NCBI GenBank assembly: GCA_004794655.1
Contig: SMMW01000047.1
Coordinates: forward strand, 1,367,501-1,431,500
Direction of reading: 5' to 3'
Source of the DNA: Marisa cornuarietis
Taxonomy: Eukaryota; Mollusca; Gastropoda; Architaenioglossa; Ampullariidae
Length of the DNA stretch: 64,000 bases
The stretch's first letter is position 1, and every line of letters begins with the position of its first letter. Shown here one piece after another: positions 51,776 to 62,540 of the stretch. The notes under the pieces are model-generated. The model worked only from the letters and a program-made list of their open reading frames with translations, searched no databases and was not told where the DNA came from. The position numbers were made by a program, and so were the translations under genes.

Positions 51776-52693
51776 TGTGACACTTGTTTGTCAGGTCGGA
51801 TGAATATCCCTCATTAACTGAAGCACGAACCATCCACCACCCTTGTGTTTCCATTACTGAAAGCAACACAATATAAAGATGCCAAGAAGTGCTCGGCGGT
51901 GTATTAGATGGGCGTCTAATGCCTTGCCAACCATTTGTTTCCAGATAGTACAGTAGTAAGGCTCTAGGATATAAAGCTGCAACAATTCTTAGACATTTGA
52001 GACAAGGGTGGAAGAAGGCGTCTACAGGGAAAATGGCAATTAATCCTCTCAGGATAAAAACATTTTCACCGCCTCACTTTCTCTGAAACCGTCCATTAAG
52101 ATAAAGAGCAGTTCGTTCCACAGGATAGTGTGAGCTTAGCAGTTAGCTGCAGAAATGTTCCTCCCTATTTGGGGGACACAGAACCTCAAGCTGATGAAAG
52201 ACATTTGTGGCGAGATTCTGCACATCTAAGCCGTGGAACTTCCCCTTGATTGCGATGAAGGTGTTAAAGGGGTTAAAAGAACGGTGATGCTGCAAGGTGG
52301 ACATCGAATCGTTCTGCCAATGTGGGGTCTATGAAACTTTTTTCAGGGTTATATATCATTGCTGATGTCGTTTTTTCAATTTCGTTTCAGTTTCTTAACA
52401 TGATGATCTGTAGTCTAAAGTGCAGGGCTCATGAAAGCACAGTCGTACTCTGGCAATCATTTCCGATCTGACGATGTTTCAGAAGGATCAGAGATCAAAG
52501 TCGCTCACAGTTATATTTTTTAACTAGATAAAAAAGACACAAAGCTTTATAATGAAGTAGTCCCAGAGTACGAACAGAAACTCACATGTAAACCTGTTGT
52601 ATGCTCGTCGATCCTAAATTGTGAGCTCTTGAGTCGAAAGAGACGAATAAAGTTTTCAAGTTGAACTGGTCAACAAAATGACAGTTACAACAA

Positions 52694-52888
52694 GGAGGGG
52701 AGGGGGAATTGGTGTTTTATATCGAGCTAGCTGCTAAGGCTATATCACTGGAAGCAGCCAGCCCTGTAAACAGATCCCACATTCAGAGAAAGAACAGCAT
52801 GCCGGAGACGAGATCTGAACTCAGGACAACCAATCGTCCCTGTAATGGTGTCAAGCGCCAAGCGTTGCGCCACCCGACCGCCCCTCGG
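52694..52888 (-). mobile_element. tRNA-derived SINE, antisense copy
   Basis: The reverse complement reads GAGGGGCGGTCGGGTGGCGC with the A box, then a B box GAGTTCAGATCTCG, GCTGTTCTTTCTCTGAATGT, GTTTACAGGGCTGGCTGC and a tail ending AAAACACCAATTCCCCCTCC. This copy shows the most complete 5' head and the C-rich 3' end typical of the family here. No clear target-site duplication was seen. Confidence 0.8.
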
Positions 52889-54279
52889 TAAAAATAAGCC
52901 TGTGTATTTTTTAATGTAATTTGATTAATTGTTTAATTATTTACTTTAGCTGCATTTGTGACTTTGGGAAATAGCCAGTTAGATTCGTCAGCTACAGGAC
53001 ACAAGTGCAGCTTGTGGTTAATCGATATTTTATTCAGGAGGACGCTGGCACCCGAAGAATTCAGATTCTGCACCCACAAAGTGAGTTACCTCCCTTAATC
53101 TACTACATTCTTGTCTCTTCAGTGGCCTCCTCATCCTCCTTCTTCTTCTCTCCCTCCTCCTCCTTCTCATCATCATCATTATACATCATCGTCGTCGTCG
53201 TCGTTACTAATTTTATTAATGTTTTGCTTACTTAAATTCTAAATATATATCAACTGTACTGAAAAATTCTATCAGAGGCTCTAATAAGGTTGAGGTACAG
53301 CATTTGGCAGCCTGGTTAGAAAAACATTTGAAAGAAGAAGAAATATAAATGTTTGTACCACTTGCATCTCGGTTAGGTGCCCGCATGAGATATTTTGTGT
53401 GCGTTTCACTGTTCGTTTGCTGGAAGGTTGATGGTGATGTAGCTTGATAGAAATGGCAGATGAAAGAAAAGACGATGATGAGGGATGGATAAATGTAATA
53501 CAAAATTACATAGAAAAAAGGACTGCAAGGAAAAAAAAGAGACAATTACAAAACTCTGATACCATCATATGACAAGACAACTGTGTGGTTACAAAAACAT
53601 TGACATACCCAGTCATCACATCCAAACATTGACAGTAAACAAAAAAGCATATGCTTAAAAAAACAAGTCAGTTAATCTTGACATCAACTTCTACGATTAA
53701 AAAAAATCCTCGCAAGAACAATAAGTGACAGGAAAATAAATTGAGCAAGTGGCGAAAAATAGGATCTGGGTGGCGGCGAGCTTTGATATAGCGAAACCAT
53801 TACCACCTTTGTTTACTTGTGTATCCCATAATATGAAGAAAGCGGCGCCAGGAAGATTTATACCCTGTGTCTAACCTGTCTCAGTGCTAAGTAATGGCGA
53901 AGGTGCGTGACTATCAGCTCCTCCTGTACCACACAAATCTGTCAGTCGCCCTCCACACCAGACTGCTTATTGTGCATGGACTGTCGGGTGGGGGGGGGAG
54001 GAGGAGGGGGAGGAAGAATAGAAGACCGGGTGTGATGAGGTCTGCGAGAGAAAGGAGCGAGGGTTCGTGTTTGTGTTCAGCTCCGTTATTCTTCCAAGAT
54101 GGTGCCATGGTCCGTCCGCAGATGGTCTGATTGTTGTCGTGCAGGAACTGATGCGCAAAGAAAAACAATATGAAGGAAATCGGTGAATCGTCTTTACTGC
54201 TGTTGCACGACAACCAGCGACTGGCCCCGCGGAAACACTGAGTTATTATCAGTTGTTTTGTCTCTTTAGGGATCTCGGC

Positions 54280-54440
54280 TACAGCGGTGGTCAATGGTAC
54301 AGCGAGGATCGGGTGCCTAGGGTTGAGATCTCGTCTAAGGTAGTCTGGTTTTTTTCTTTGTTATGTAAGACCTGTATTACAGGTGCGGCTGATTTGTCGT
54401 GATATATATATATATATATAGCCTTAATTGCTAATGGCAT
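54280..54440 (+). mobile_element. Degenerate SINE copy with AT microsatellite in its tail
   Basis: The segment aligns with the SINE family from GGGTTGAGATCTCGTCT (B-box region) through a decayed body to TTGTCGTGATATA. The tail GATATAGCC of other copies is here expanded into about ten AT units (54403-54420) before AGCCTTAATTGCT resumes. The head is poorly conserved. Membership rests on the colinear order of B box, TTACAGG, GTCGTGATAT and AGCCTTA. Confidence 0.6.
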
Positions 54441-54616
54441 TAACAAAATCTATTTTTGTATGAACCGCTGGATGGTATGTCGGGAATAATTAACTAGAGA
54501 AACTTGGCGAGGAAAAGATCACAGAAAACTGCGCTTATGTAGTAGTTATACCAGGCTTTTATTTAAATATCAGACCTATCAAAACTTTCAAGCTCTTAAA
54601 CTCTCTCTTTTTCGAC

Positions 54617-54618
<2 letters not shown>

Positions 54619-54680
<62 letters not shown>

Positions 54681-54688
54681 GGGGGGGG
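54619..54688. repeat. (TG)n microsatellite followed by a G run
   Basis: About 29 TG units are followed by A and a run of about nine to ten G residues, about 20 bases before a SINE target site. Confidence 0.97.
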
Positions 54689-54719
54689 TTCCCTACCTAA
54701 TTTCCTTACCTCCGTTAGG

Positions 54720-54906
54720 GGCGGTCCGGCTACGCATCGGTTAGCGCCTGTCACCAATACAGTGAAGGTTGGCTGTCCTGGGTTCAGATCTTGTCTCGGG
54801 CACGATGTTCTTTCTCTGCATGTGGCATCTGTTTACCGGGCTGGCTGCCTTGTCGTGATATAGCCTTATTTGCTTGCTCGGCGTAAAATACCAATCCCCT
54901 TCTCTT
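54720..54906 (+). mobile_element. tRNA-derived SINE, near full-length
   Basis: It belongs to the same family as the copy at 58614. It shares GGTTAGCGCCTGTCACCAAT, the B box GGGTTCAGATCTTG, the body TTCTTTCTCTGCATGTGGCA and the tail GATATAGCCTTA followed by GGCGTAAAATACCAATCCCC. The A box is damaged (CGGCTACGCATCGG in place of GGTGGCGCAACGG). An imperfect target-site duplication, TTACCTCCGTTAGG at 54706-54719 and TTACCTCCGGTAAG at 54907-54920 (12 of 14 matching), brackets it. Confidence 0.8.
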
Positions 54907-54910
54907 TTAC

Positions 54911-55203
54911 CTCCGGTAAGTCAAAGGCTTCTGGACGAGCTTCACCTAAAAGTAGCTCAGCAGAAAGAAAAAGATTATACGATTGTTGTCGCCAGGGAGA
55001 ATCCCCCAGTACAGGCTTTCTTGCTATTCACAAAAGCCAGATCCCTGTCCTTGGCACTGGCAGCAGCTTAAACATGGACCTTAGAGACACCGACCCACCC
55101 GCCTGTCTATTCCCACCTCCAAGTGATGCTGAGGTGGTGTTTGAAGGGACATCGGTTGCTTCCTGTAAGAAAGTCCTAAAGGCGCTTTCCCGCAACAAAT
55201 AGC
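54911..55203 (+). pseudogene. Possible coding remnant interrupted by a SINE insertion
   Basis: After the SINE, one frame reads on through QRLLDELHLKVAQQKEKDYT and VVARENPPVQAFLLFTKARS before stopping near 55071. A second frame then stays open with DLRDTDPPACLFPPPSDAEV and ends at a stop at 55200-55202. Both pieces have protein-like, non-repetitive composition, as if one reading frame had been broken by a frameshift. I recognise no domain, and chance cannot be excluded. Confidence 0.2.
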
Positions 55204-55517
55204 AAAAAGGACAGCGTGTGGTGTCATTGCTGACTAAATCGACATCAGCCGAGGCCCGACGAACATTTTTTTCTGCGTAAATGTCAGATTTGCGGGCGGT
55301 TTATTGCTGTTTTGTTAGATTCCTGGAATGTCTCGTTCGTTGTTTAAGTTCAGAAAAGACAGACTTTTTTCTTTTCTGTTTATTTTTGTGGAAAGAGCAA
55401 GAGGTTTAAAACTGTTTTCTTCAAAGAACTTCAAAGTTTTTCTACCTGGGCGTTTCCACTGTGTCAAGCAGGACGAACTACAATGAAAGTAGGCAAACAA
55501 CAAAATACTTTCGAATG

Positions 55518-55593
<76 letters not shown>
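55518..55593. repeat. (TCTG)n microsatellite, about 19 units
   Basis: It is a perfect tetranucleotide array. Confidence 0.97.
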
Positions 55594-55594
<1 letters not shown>

Positions 55595-57709
55595 ATCGAG
55601 TGGTAACTCATTGAAATCCGAAACCAAAGACACACACAAAGTTTGATCTGCTTGAATAGGTACCTGACCCTGTCGAGGTTTATAGACGCTAAATTAAGGC
55701 GAAGTGATAGGGATCGACCTCCTAAACCTGGCCCCAGACAGTTTGCTGGCTATTAACCGAAGGAAACTATTTTCACTCTTACCACCCTTCTCTCTATATA
55801 TATATATATGTGTGTGGGATGACTTTTAGGTGGAGACTTATTTTATCATAGCCCAGTTCACTTGTCTTACAATGTGGCAATGTATGCAAAGGAAAATCCC
55901 ATCCCCTAAAGTTTCAACAACCTTTCCTTAGCTAACCACGCGCTTGATTGTAGCACACACTTGACCAGACCCTTGTTTGAGTGGCTGGTGTATTGCTTTC
56001 GCCCGACCGATCTCTTTTCACTGGGTTGAAAGTTTTCCACGCTGGGAAGTCAATTACCACATGGAATCCGAGCAAACCCAACAGGCCAATTACTGGTCTA
56101 GCATCCTCTACCACACAGCCCCATGGCACACGCCTACTTGCGGTATTTTAGGAGAAAGTGTCTACCGATGTTGATACAGAGGAAACACAACAAGACATTA
56201 TTTACATTATGTAATATCCTTTGTTCTTCCCCTTATTGCCATTGGACTCCCTCCATAAAGTCCCGGTAATGTTTGGTTTCCAGTTGAAGTGTAGATGAGG
56301 TTGTGAGTGCTGCTCATGGTTCATTACAGGCGGAAGTCCTCTGGGATGCTGAAACCTGTCCGAACTGAAGGTAACTTGTTAACACGAGAGTTTCGCAGTT
56401 CAAAGGTGAGCTTCATGCTGATGTATGAGATAAAACGTGTCGGTTAAGATTTGCATTATGTCGAGACATGCACCAGACAAATATAAACATACATTCTCCT
56501 CCAGGTCAAAGAAAACTAAGAAAGAGATTTGTTTCCAGAAGGGGTTCATGTTGTGCTGTTAAACAACTGGTCCCTAGACACAAATAAAGTTAAAGGGTTG
56601 AGCAAGCAACTTTAATAAAACTATTCTTGTGTTCTCGACACGTCTAAACTGGAATTAAGTCTGAAAGTTTGAGGGAAAGAAAACGCAAAGAGGGATTTTA
56701 TTTGAAGCAGTCCGGTCTTGATAAAAGTTAATTAAACAGAATGCAAGAGAAGACATTTTTTTTTCTTGCCTTCTATTTTATTGGCAATTTGTTGAGTTTC
56801 TTGAGTGCAATCTACCCAGCACTCGGTTAATTCAAAGTTTGGCTTCAACGACACTAACAGAAATTGTTGTTGTCGGAATCACCGCGAACATGGACATTGT
56901 CGCTCTGCACTCGACACTAGAGACAAGTGTCTTAAAGTGTCATTACCTTGTGTCCTTCCCAATCTCTTCTTCTTCCCTTCTATAACCTTTTAATGTGTAT
57001 GGACGAGCCTGGGTGAAAGCCTAGCACGCAAAACTGCAGTGTCGGGTGCTTGCAGGAACCGATAGCAATATTGTGAGTGGTTAACAATGACCACGATGTC
57101 ATGGTTTCCATCAGTATTTTACAGCGCAGCGTGCGATCAACCCGACATACAGACACAAGTACATGCACGTGCACGCACTCTGTGTGTGAGAGAAAGAGAG
57201 AGAGAATGATAGATTGAGCGATAAAGGTGCGTTTTGTTTGGAAGTTTTATTCAATATTAACTTAGAAAATAGCATTTTACCTGTGCTTACTCTTTCTTTC
57301 TTTCTTCCTTTCTTTGCTCTATACTCTTTCCACACTTCTTTTTTTCTTCTCTTTCTATTTGGCAGTTGGATTATTCTTTATCAGTACTATAAAACTGTGC
57401 ATTTGAGGTTGATACACTAACTACACAATACTGGCAGCCAGAACGGAGCCATGAAACTAGTACCGATGCAGGTAAAAATCATCTTCAGTTGCCATATCGT
57501 ATAGCATGTCTACAGACGCCGTACCCACTTCACATCGCCGCTCTATCGTCTGCGATAAGAACTGATGAATTTTCAAAGAACATTCAAAGGGAAAATGTCC
57601 GTAATTTTTCAGAGCGTGTGAAAAGATATCTGACATTGGAAATCATAAAATCTGTTCTGAGTAGCCTCCTTATACGTGTGAGGGCTAAATGATGTCTTTC
57701 TCTTCTCCT

Positions 57710-57805
57710 TTTTCTCTCTACCTTCTCATACTTTCTTCCAACGTTTTTCTTTCTTTCTCTTTCCTCTTCTCTCGTTCTCTTTCTCTATTTTTCTCTGTCC
57801 CTTCC
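57710..57805. repeat. Pyrimidine-rich low-complexity stretch
   Basis: TTTCTCTCTACC, TTTCTTTCTTTCTCTTTCC and TCTCTTTCTCTATTTTTC form a T/C-biased strand. Confidence 0.75.
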
Positions 57806-58199
57806 TTCGGATGTGCTTATGAGGGGCTGCACCCATTCTTTGTATTTAAGTAAACACAACTACTTTTTTTTTAATTGTGATATCTGGCGAGTCTTACTTT
57901 AATCAGTTACGAAGTAAAGTCGATTATCTTCTAATTAAATGTCTATAAGGTTGTCAGATAAAAAGAATTAACTCTTGATCACACCACGCGTGTATAATTT
58001 ATATTTACATATTAGGCATGCATGTATACAACAATACATTCCTACATAAACCCTACCACTACTAGTAAACAAAACCATACAAGTTCATTTTCATTAAAAT
58101 TTAAGTTTTGAATCTCTAGCTTATTGAAACAACTTCGCTTGGCAGTGACTGTAAAGCATTGTACTGAGCAAAACTCACTGCAACATTCACAGTAAAGGA

Positions 58200-58357
58200 C
58201 ATGGGAATCGTCTTTTACACCCAGCCAGCACCTACATCCCGACAAAGCAGCTGGTTCTGTATAACACCCAGAGTAAGAAAAACGTGCTCCAGTCGAGATC
58301 TGAACCCAGAGCACCTGATCCGAACCAGGCTGTGGCCGTTACGTCACCAGGTCTTTT
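58200..58357 (-). mobile_element. tRNA-derived SINE of a related but distinct subfamily, antisense
   Basis: The reverse complement starts ACCTGGTGACGTAACGGCCA (A box), then GCTCTGGGTTCAGATCTCGA (B box) and GGAGCACGTTTTTCTTACTC. The tail, TTGTCGGGATGTAGGTGCTG followed by TGGGTGTAAAAGACGATTCC, is colinear with the tail of the main family but diverged. The central part differs more. It is either an old copy or a separate subfamily. Confidence 0.55.
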
Positions 58358-58613
58358 ATATCGCATTGGAAAAGATTGAAAAAAATGAGAAACAATTTTC
58401 TTTTTGAACTTTAACATCGCAATATAACAGTTTTTTCCAGACCAAATCTCTCCACTATTCTTTGGATGATTGCACATTTTGACATGCCATGGTTTTCCCG
58501 GGAGTGTCCGGTCATAAAAAAACTAACTGGCCGATCATTTCTCCTTTCGGGTTTAAGTGAAACTTTCTTTATACTCTCTGATCGAAGTGTGTGTGTGTGT
58601 GTCAATGTAATGA

Positions 58614-58799
58614 GGGTGCTCCGGTGGCGCAACGGTTACCGCCTGTCACCAATACAGTGAGGGTTGGCTGTCCTGGATTCAGTTCTCGTCTCGGGCACGC
58701 TGTTCTTTCTCTGCATGTGGCATCTGTTTACAGGGCTGGCTGCCTTGCCGTGATATAGCCTTAGTTGCTGGCTCAGCGTAAAACACCAATTTAAAAAAA
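58614..58799 (+). mobile_element. tRNA-derived SINE, full-length, with perfect target-site duplication
   Basis: This is the best copy of the SINE family in the window. The head has an RNA polymerase III A box (GGTGGCGCAACGG) and a B box (GGATTCAGTTCTCG), separated by tRNA-like spacing. The body contains GTTCTTTCTCTGCATGTGGC and GGGCTGGCTGCCTTGCCG, and the tail reads GATATAGCCTTAGTTGCTGG then GTAAAACACCAATT and a short A-rich end. It is flanked by a perfect 12-bp direct repeat, TCAATGTAATGA, at 58602-58613 and 58800-58811. That marks it as a target-primed insertion and probably a fairly recent one. It has no protein and would depend on a LINE for movement. Confidence 0.85.
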
Positions 58800-59583
58800 T
58801 CAATGTAATGAAAATATATTACGTTCAGTATTCTTACATTTGACACCTATGAAATAAGGGTTCACAGTCTAGTATCAAATTTGGTATTACCTATTGTTAA
58901 GAACATTTTATTTATTTAAACCTCATGACAAAATCAGAAAGCATATACAGAAACCCCATGACCAAGTCCAACAGGAGACAGCTACATGAGTTGCTGCAGT
59001 CTTTCCAGTCACGGTTCACTAGATTTGTGCTCGTGTGACCCAAGGCTCCCCGTGCAACAATTAACACCGTGTAGTTACAGAACGAGGGGGGGGGGACACC
59101 GGGTAAACAAATAAATGTGACAGTCATGCGCGGTCACGTCCCTGCATCGATTCAGTAAACAATATCGCACATCTTGAGGATGTATACATGGAAATCAATG
59201 TATGTAATCAACATAGCAGCAAACATACACCGGCTCAAAAGTAGACTTATGGTCATTTTTCAACGCCCGATTGCTTATTTCTTCCTTTTTTCATTCTTTC
59301 CCCACATTGTTTCATCCTTCCTTTATTTCCTTTACTTTTTATTGCTTCTTTCGTCAGTTGTTCTTTATCACTATATCACTGTTTTATCAGCAGCCAAGGG
59401 ATGTGCACTTAATCCCAATTATTTTTATATATTTAAATAGCTGCTGTCCTGTCGATACTGCAGCAGATACCCAGCCAGTGTTTTTGATTTATAAGAGCAT
59501 TGCGCCTTTACAGACTGGAACTTTTGTACAGGGAGATACAATACAATACAATTTTATTTATCCACAAGGGCAATTCCAGATAT

Positions 59584-59584
59584 G

Positions 59585-59634
<50 letters not shown>

Positions 59635-59642
59635 TGTGTGTA
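59584..59642. repeat. (TG)n microsatellite
   Basis: About 29 units include one TTTG interruption near the 3' end. Confidence 0.97.
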
Positions 59643-60737
59643 GGAAACATCACAACTACATTACAGTGTGTGTTTGCCTACCCTGATTCTTTTCTTGCCT
59701 GCTGTAGGTTTTGTAATGAGAGCTCAAACTCATCTGGAGTGGCTGCATAGATAGATAAAAGCAGTAGAAGTGTAAATAACAGGGATTGCAAGGAAGTGAA
59801 CACTTCCCCGAAAGCAGAAGTCGGCAAAGCTCTAGTTTCTCTCCTGTCGGAGTTTCGTGTTCTGATCTCTGACTCACTGCCTTCCTCGTTTATTGTCTTC
59901 CTCCTTTTGCATTGTGGGTTGGGGTAAAAACCATGAGGTTTGCTTAGTCTATCCCTTTGTCCTGAAGATGAGTGCTTGGGATCGGGTGTCCTGAAGACGG
60001 GTACTCAGGACTAGTGTGCGTTGGCAACGTGGTTTATACAAAAACACGCGCAGTGTCTCCGGTAAATACATTTGTGTTGTGCGCAAGCATCGGGTCGTTT
60101 GACAGGCGAGGTTTTTCCTTGCCAGAAATGAAAGGGGCAATGGAACCAGAAAACTGGGGATCCCTTTTCAGATAAAGACTCTAGAAATTCTAAAAAAGAT
60201 CCCCACACTCTTACTTTTCGAGAACTTTATTCTTCACCAGGTTCTTCTCGATGCAGAGATTATTGAAGTGGTTTGTAGATGCGCTTTTGTGTTTGTGTTT
60301 CGGGGACTTGCCCGTCTTTTGGTTTTGGAATTCGTTTGTTTTTCGTCTTCGTGCTCTTCCACTTCAGCACTTTTTTTTGCAAAAACTCAAAGAACATAAA
60401 GCAACAGAATATCACAGACTCCATTAATATCGTTTCTGCTAAAATATTATGGGAAGCAGTCGCAAGTTAGCCTAGAAATAAAGAGCCTGAACAATCAGAT
60501 CAACTTGCAGACCACTTTTGGGACCCTTCTAAAAGCACCTGACACCCTTCACCCCCCGCAGCTGAGCCAGCGGCAAGTCTCCCGCAAACATAATATACAG
60601 ACACATCAAAGTCAGTGTAAAAGATGAGTGCGGGCGAAGTTACTGATACACTAATTTAGTTTTTGGACATATTTAGATAAATGAGAGTGATTGTCTGCTA
60701 ATTGTGTGGACTGTGACTCCAAGGTTACGTCACAAGG

Positions 60738-62062
60738 GCTGTGTGTGTGTGTGTGTGTGTGCGTGTGTTAGTGTTTGTTAGTGTGTGTGTGCATGTGTGT
60801 ATGTGTTTGTGTGGGTATGTTTATGTGTGTGAATGTGTTCGTGTGTGTGTTCGTGTATGTGTGTGCATGTGTGTATGTGTTTGTGTGGGTGTGGGTGTGT
60901 TTATGTGTCTGAATGTGTTCGTGTGTGTGTGTGTGCGTGTGTGTGTGTGTGTGCGTGTGTGTGTGTGTGCGTGTGTGTGTGTTAGTGTGCGTTAGTGTGT
61001 GTGTGTGCGTATGTGTGTGTGTGTTAGTGTTTGTTAGTGTGTGTGTGCATGTGTGTATGTGTTTGTGTGGGTCTGTTTATGTGTGTGAATGTGTTCGTGT
61101 GTGTGTTCGTGTATGTGTGTGCATGTGTGTATGTGTTTGTGTGGGTGTGGGTGTGTTTATGTGTCTGAATGTGTTCGTGTGTGTGTGTGCGTGTGTGTGT
61201 GTGTTTGTGTGGGTGTGGGTGTGTTTATGTGTCTGAATGTGTTCGTGTGTGTGTGTGCGTGTGTGTGTGTGTGTGCGTGTGTGTGTGTGTGTGCGTGTGT
61301 GTGTTAGTGTGCGTTAGTGTGTGTGTGCATGTGTGTATGTGTTTGTGTTGGTATGTTTATGTGTGTGAATGTGTTCGTGTGTGTGTTCGTGTATGTGTGT
61401 GCATGTGTGTATGTGTTTGTGTGGGTGTGGGTGTGTTTATGTGTCTGAATGTGTTCGTGTGTGTGTGTGTGCGTGCGTGTGTGTGTGTGTTAGTGTGCGT
61501 TAGTGTGTGTGTGCGTGTGTGTGTGTGTGTTAGTGTGCGTTAGTGTGTGTGTGCATGTGTGTATGTGTTTGTGTGGGTGTGTTTATGTGTGTGAATGTGT
61601 TCGTGTGTGTGTGTGTGTTTGTGTTCGTGTATGTGTGTGCATGTGTGTATGTGTTTGTGTGGGTGTGGGTGTGTTTATGTGTCTGAATGTGTTCGTGTGT
61701 GTGTGTGTATGTGTGTGTGTGTTAGTGTGCGTTAGTGTGTGTGTGCATGTGCTTGTGTGGGTGTGCTTATGTGTGTGAATGTGTTCGTGTGTGTGTGTTC
61801 GTGTGCGTGTGTGCGCGCTAGTGTGCGTTAGTGTGTGTGCATGAGTTTATGTGTTTTTGTGGATGTGGGTGTGTTTATGTGTGTGAATGTATTCGCGCGT
61901 GTGTGTGTATGTGTTAGTGTGCAATAGTGTGTGCATGTGGTTGTGTGGGTGTGTTTATGTGTGTGAATGTGTTTGTGTTTGTGTGTGTTCGTGTGTGTGT
62001 GTGAGTGTGTGTTCGTATATGTACGTGTATGTATGCATGTGGGTGTATGTGTAAGTACGCGT
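60738..62062. repeat. TG-rich minisatellite with higher-order organisation
   Basis: The array is almost wholly GT/GTGC/GTTAGT words. GAATGTGTTC marks units at 60831, 60911, 61087, 61167, 61235, 61367, 61447, 61593, 61685 and 61777. Pairs 80 bases apart recur within larger blocks of about 226-280 bases. Long frames here translate only to Cys/Val repeats and are not genes. Confidence 0.9.
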
Positions 62063-62358
62063 GTGTGTGCGAGAGGGAGAAAGTGATGAGGAGATTCATG
62101 GTCAGATAGAAGCACTCCCATTTCTACGGTCTATATTTTTCCCGCTGGTGAAACAAAATCTTTAATCTCATTGTCAATATATGCAAATCAGACTATTTGA
62201 GACATTCTGGTTCCACAACCATCTTGATGTGCGGCATCGCAACCTCCCGCAAACTATGGCGAGGGTAGCTGCGAGCAGTCAAAGCGCCGCACACTTTGTG
62301 TCTCGGGAAGTCGGCCGCCAGGCGCCTGATCCAATGTTGACCGACATCCGAGTGTCCG

Positions 62359-62381
62359 TGACGTCACCACGTGTGACGTCA
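62359..62381. promoter_or_regulatory. CRE / E-box / CRE cluster
   Basis: Two perfect cAMP-response elements TGACGTCA (62359-62366 and 62374-62381) flank a perfect E-box CACGTG (62368-62373). The 23-bp block is nearly palindromic. It sits in a GC-rich stretch (about 62220-62540) with many CpG dinucleotides. CREB/ATF and bHLH factors recognise these sites in animals. Whether a transcript starts here is not shown. Confidence 0.45.
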
Positions 62382-62540
62382 CATATCCTGCCAACGATCC
62401 TGCAACAGGCGGGTCTTACGGTCGCAGACGGGGGGGGGGGGACCGGGTGGGCTCTGCGTGCCGCACCGCCACCCTGGAGAGTTTGCGCTTCAGACGGAGG
62501 AGTGGAGACAATATTGGGAGACACGACAAAGTTGGGTTCG

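Larger units (their letters stand above)
55204..60737. other. Non-coding region without a recognisable gene
   Basis: It contains the TCTG and TG arrays and the two SINEs at 58.2 and 58.6 kb. Remaining frames are short. The frame at 57489-57692 has plausible composition and an acceptor-like CATCTTCAG just before it, but no recognisable motif. Confidence 0.7.

Noticed and set aside
57489..57692. 67-codon frame preceded by an acceptor-like CATCTTCAG
   Set aside because: Composition is plausible, but it is short, AT-rich, without a motif or partner exon, and expected by chance in a window of this size.
60741..61778. Long Cys/Val-rich frames
   Set aside because: They are translations of the TG-rich array in several overlapping phases.
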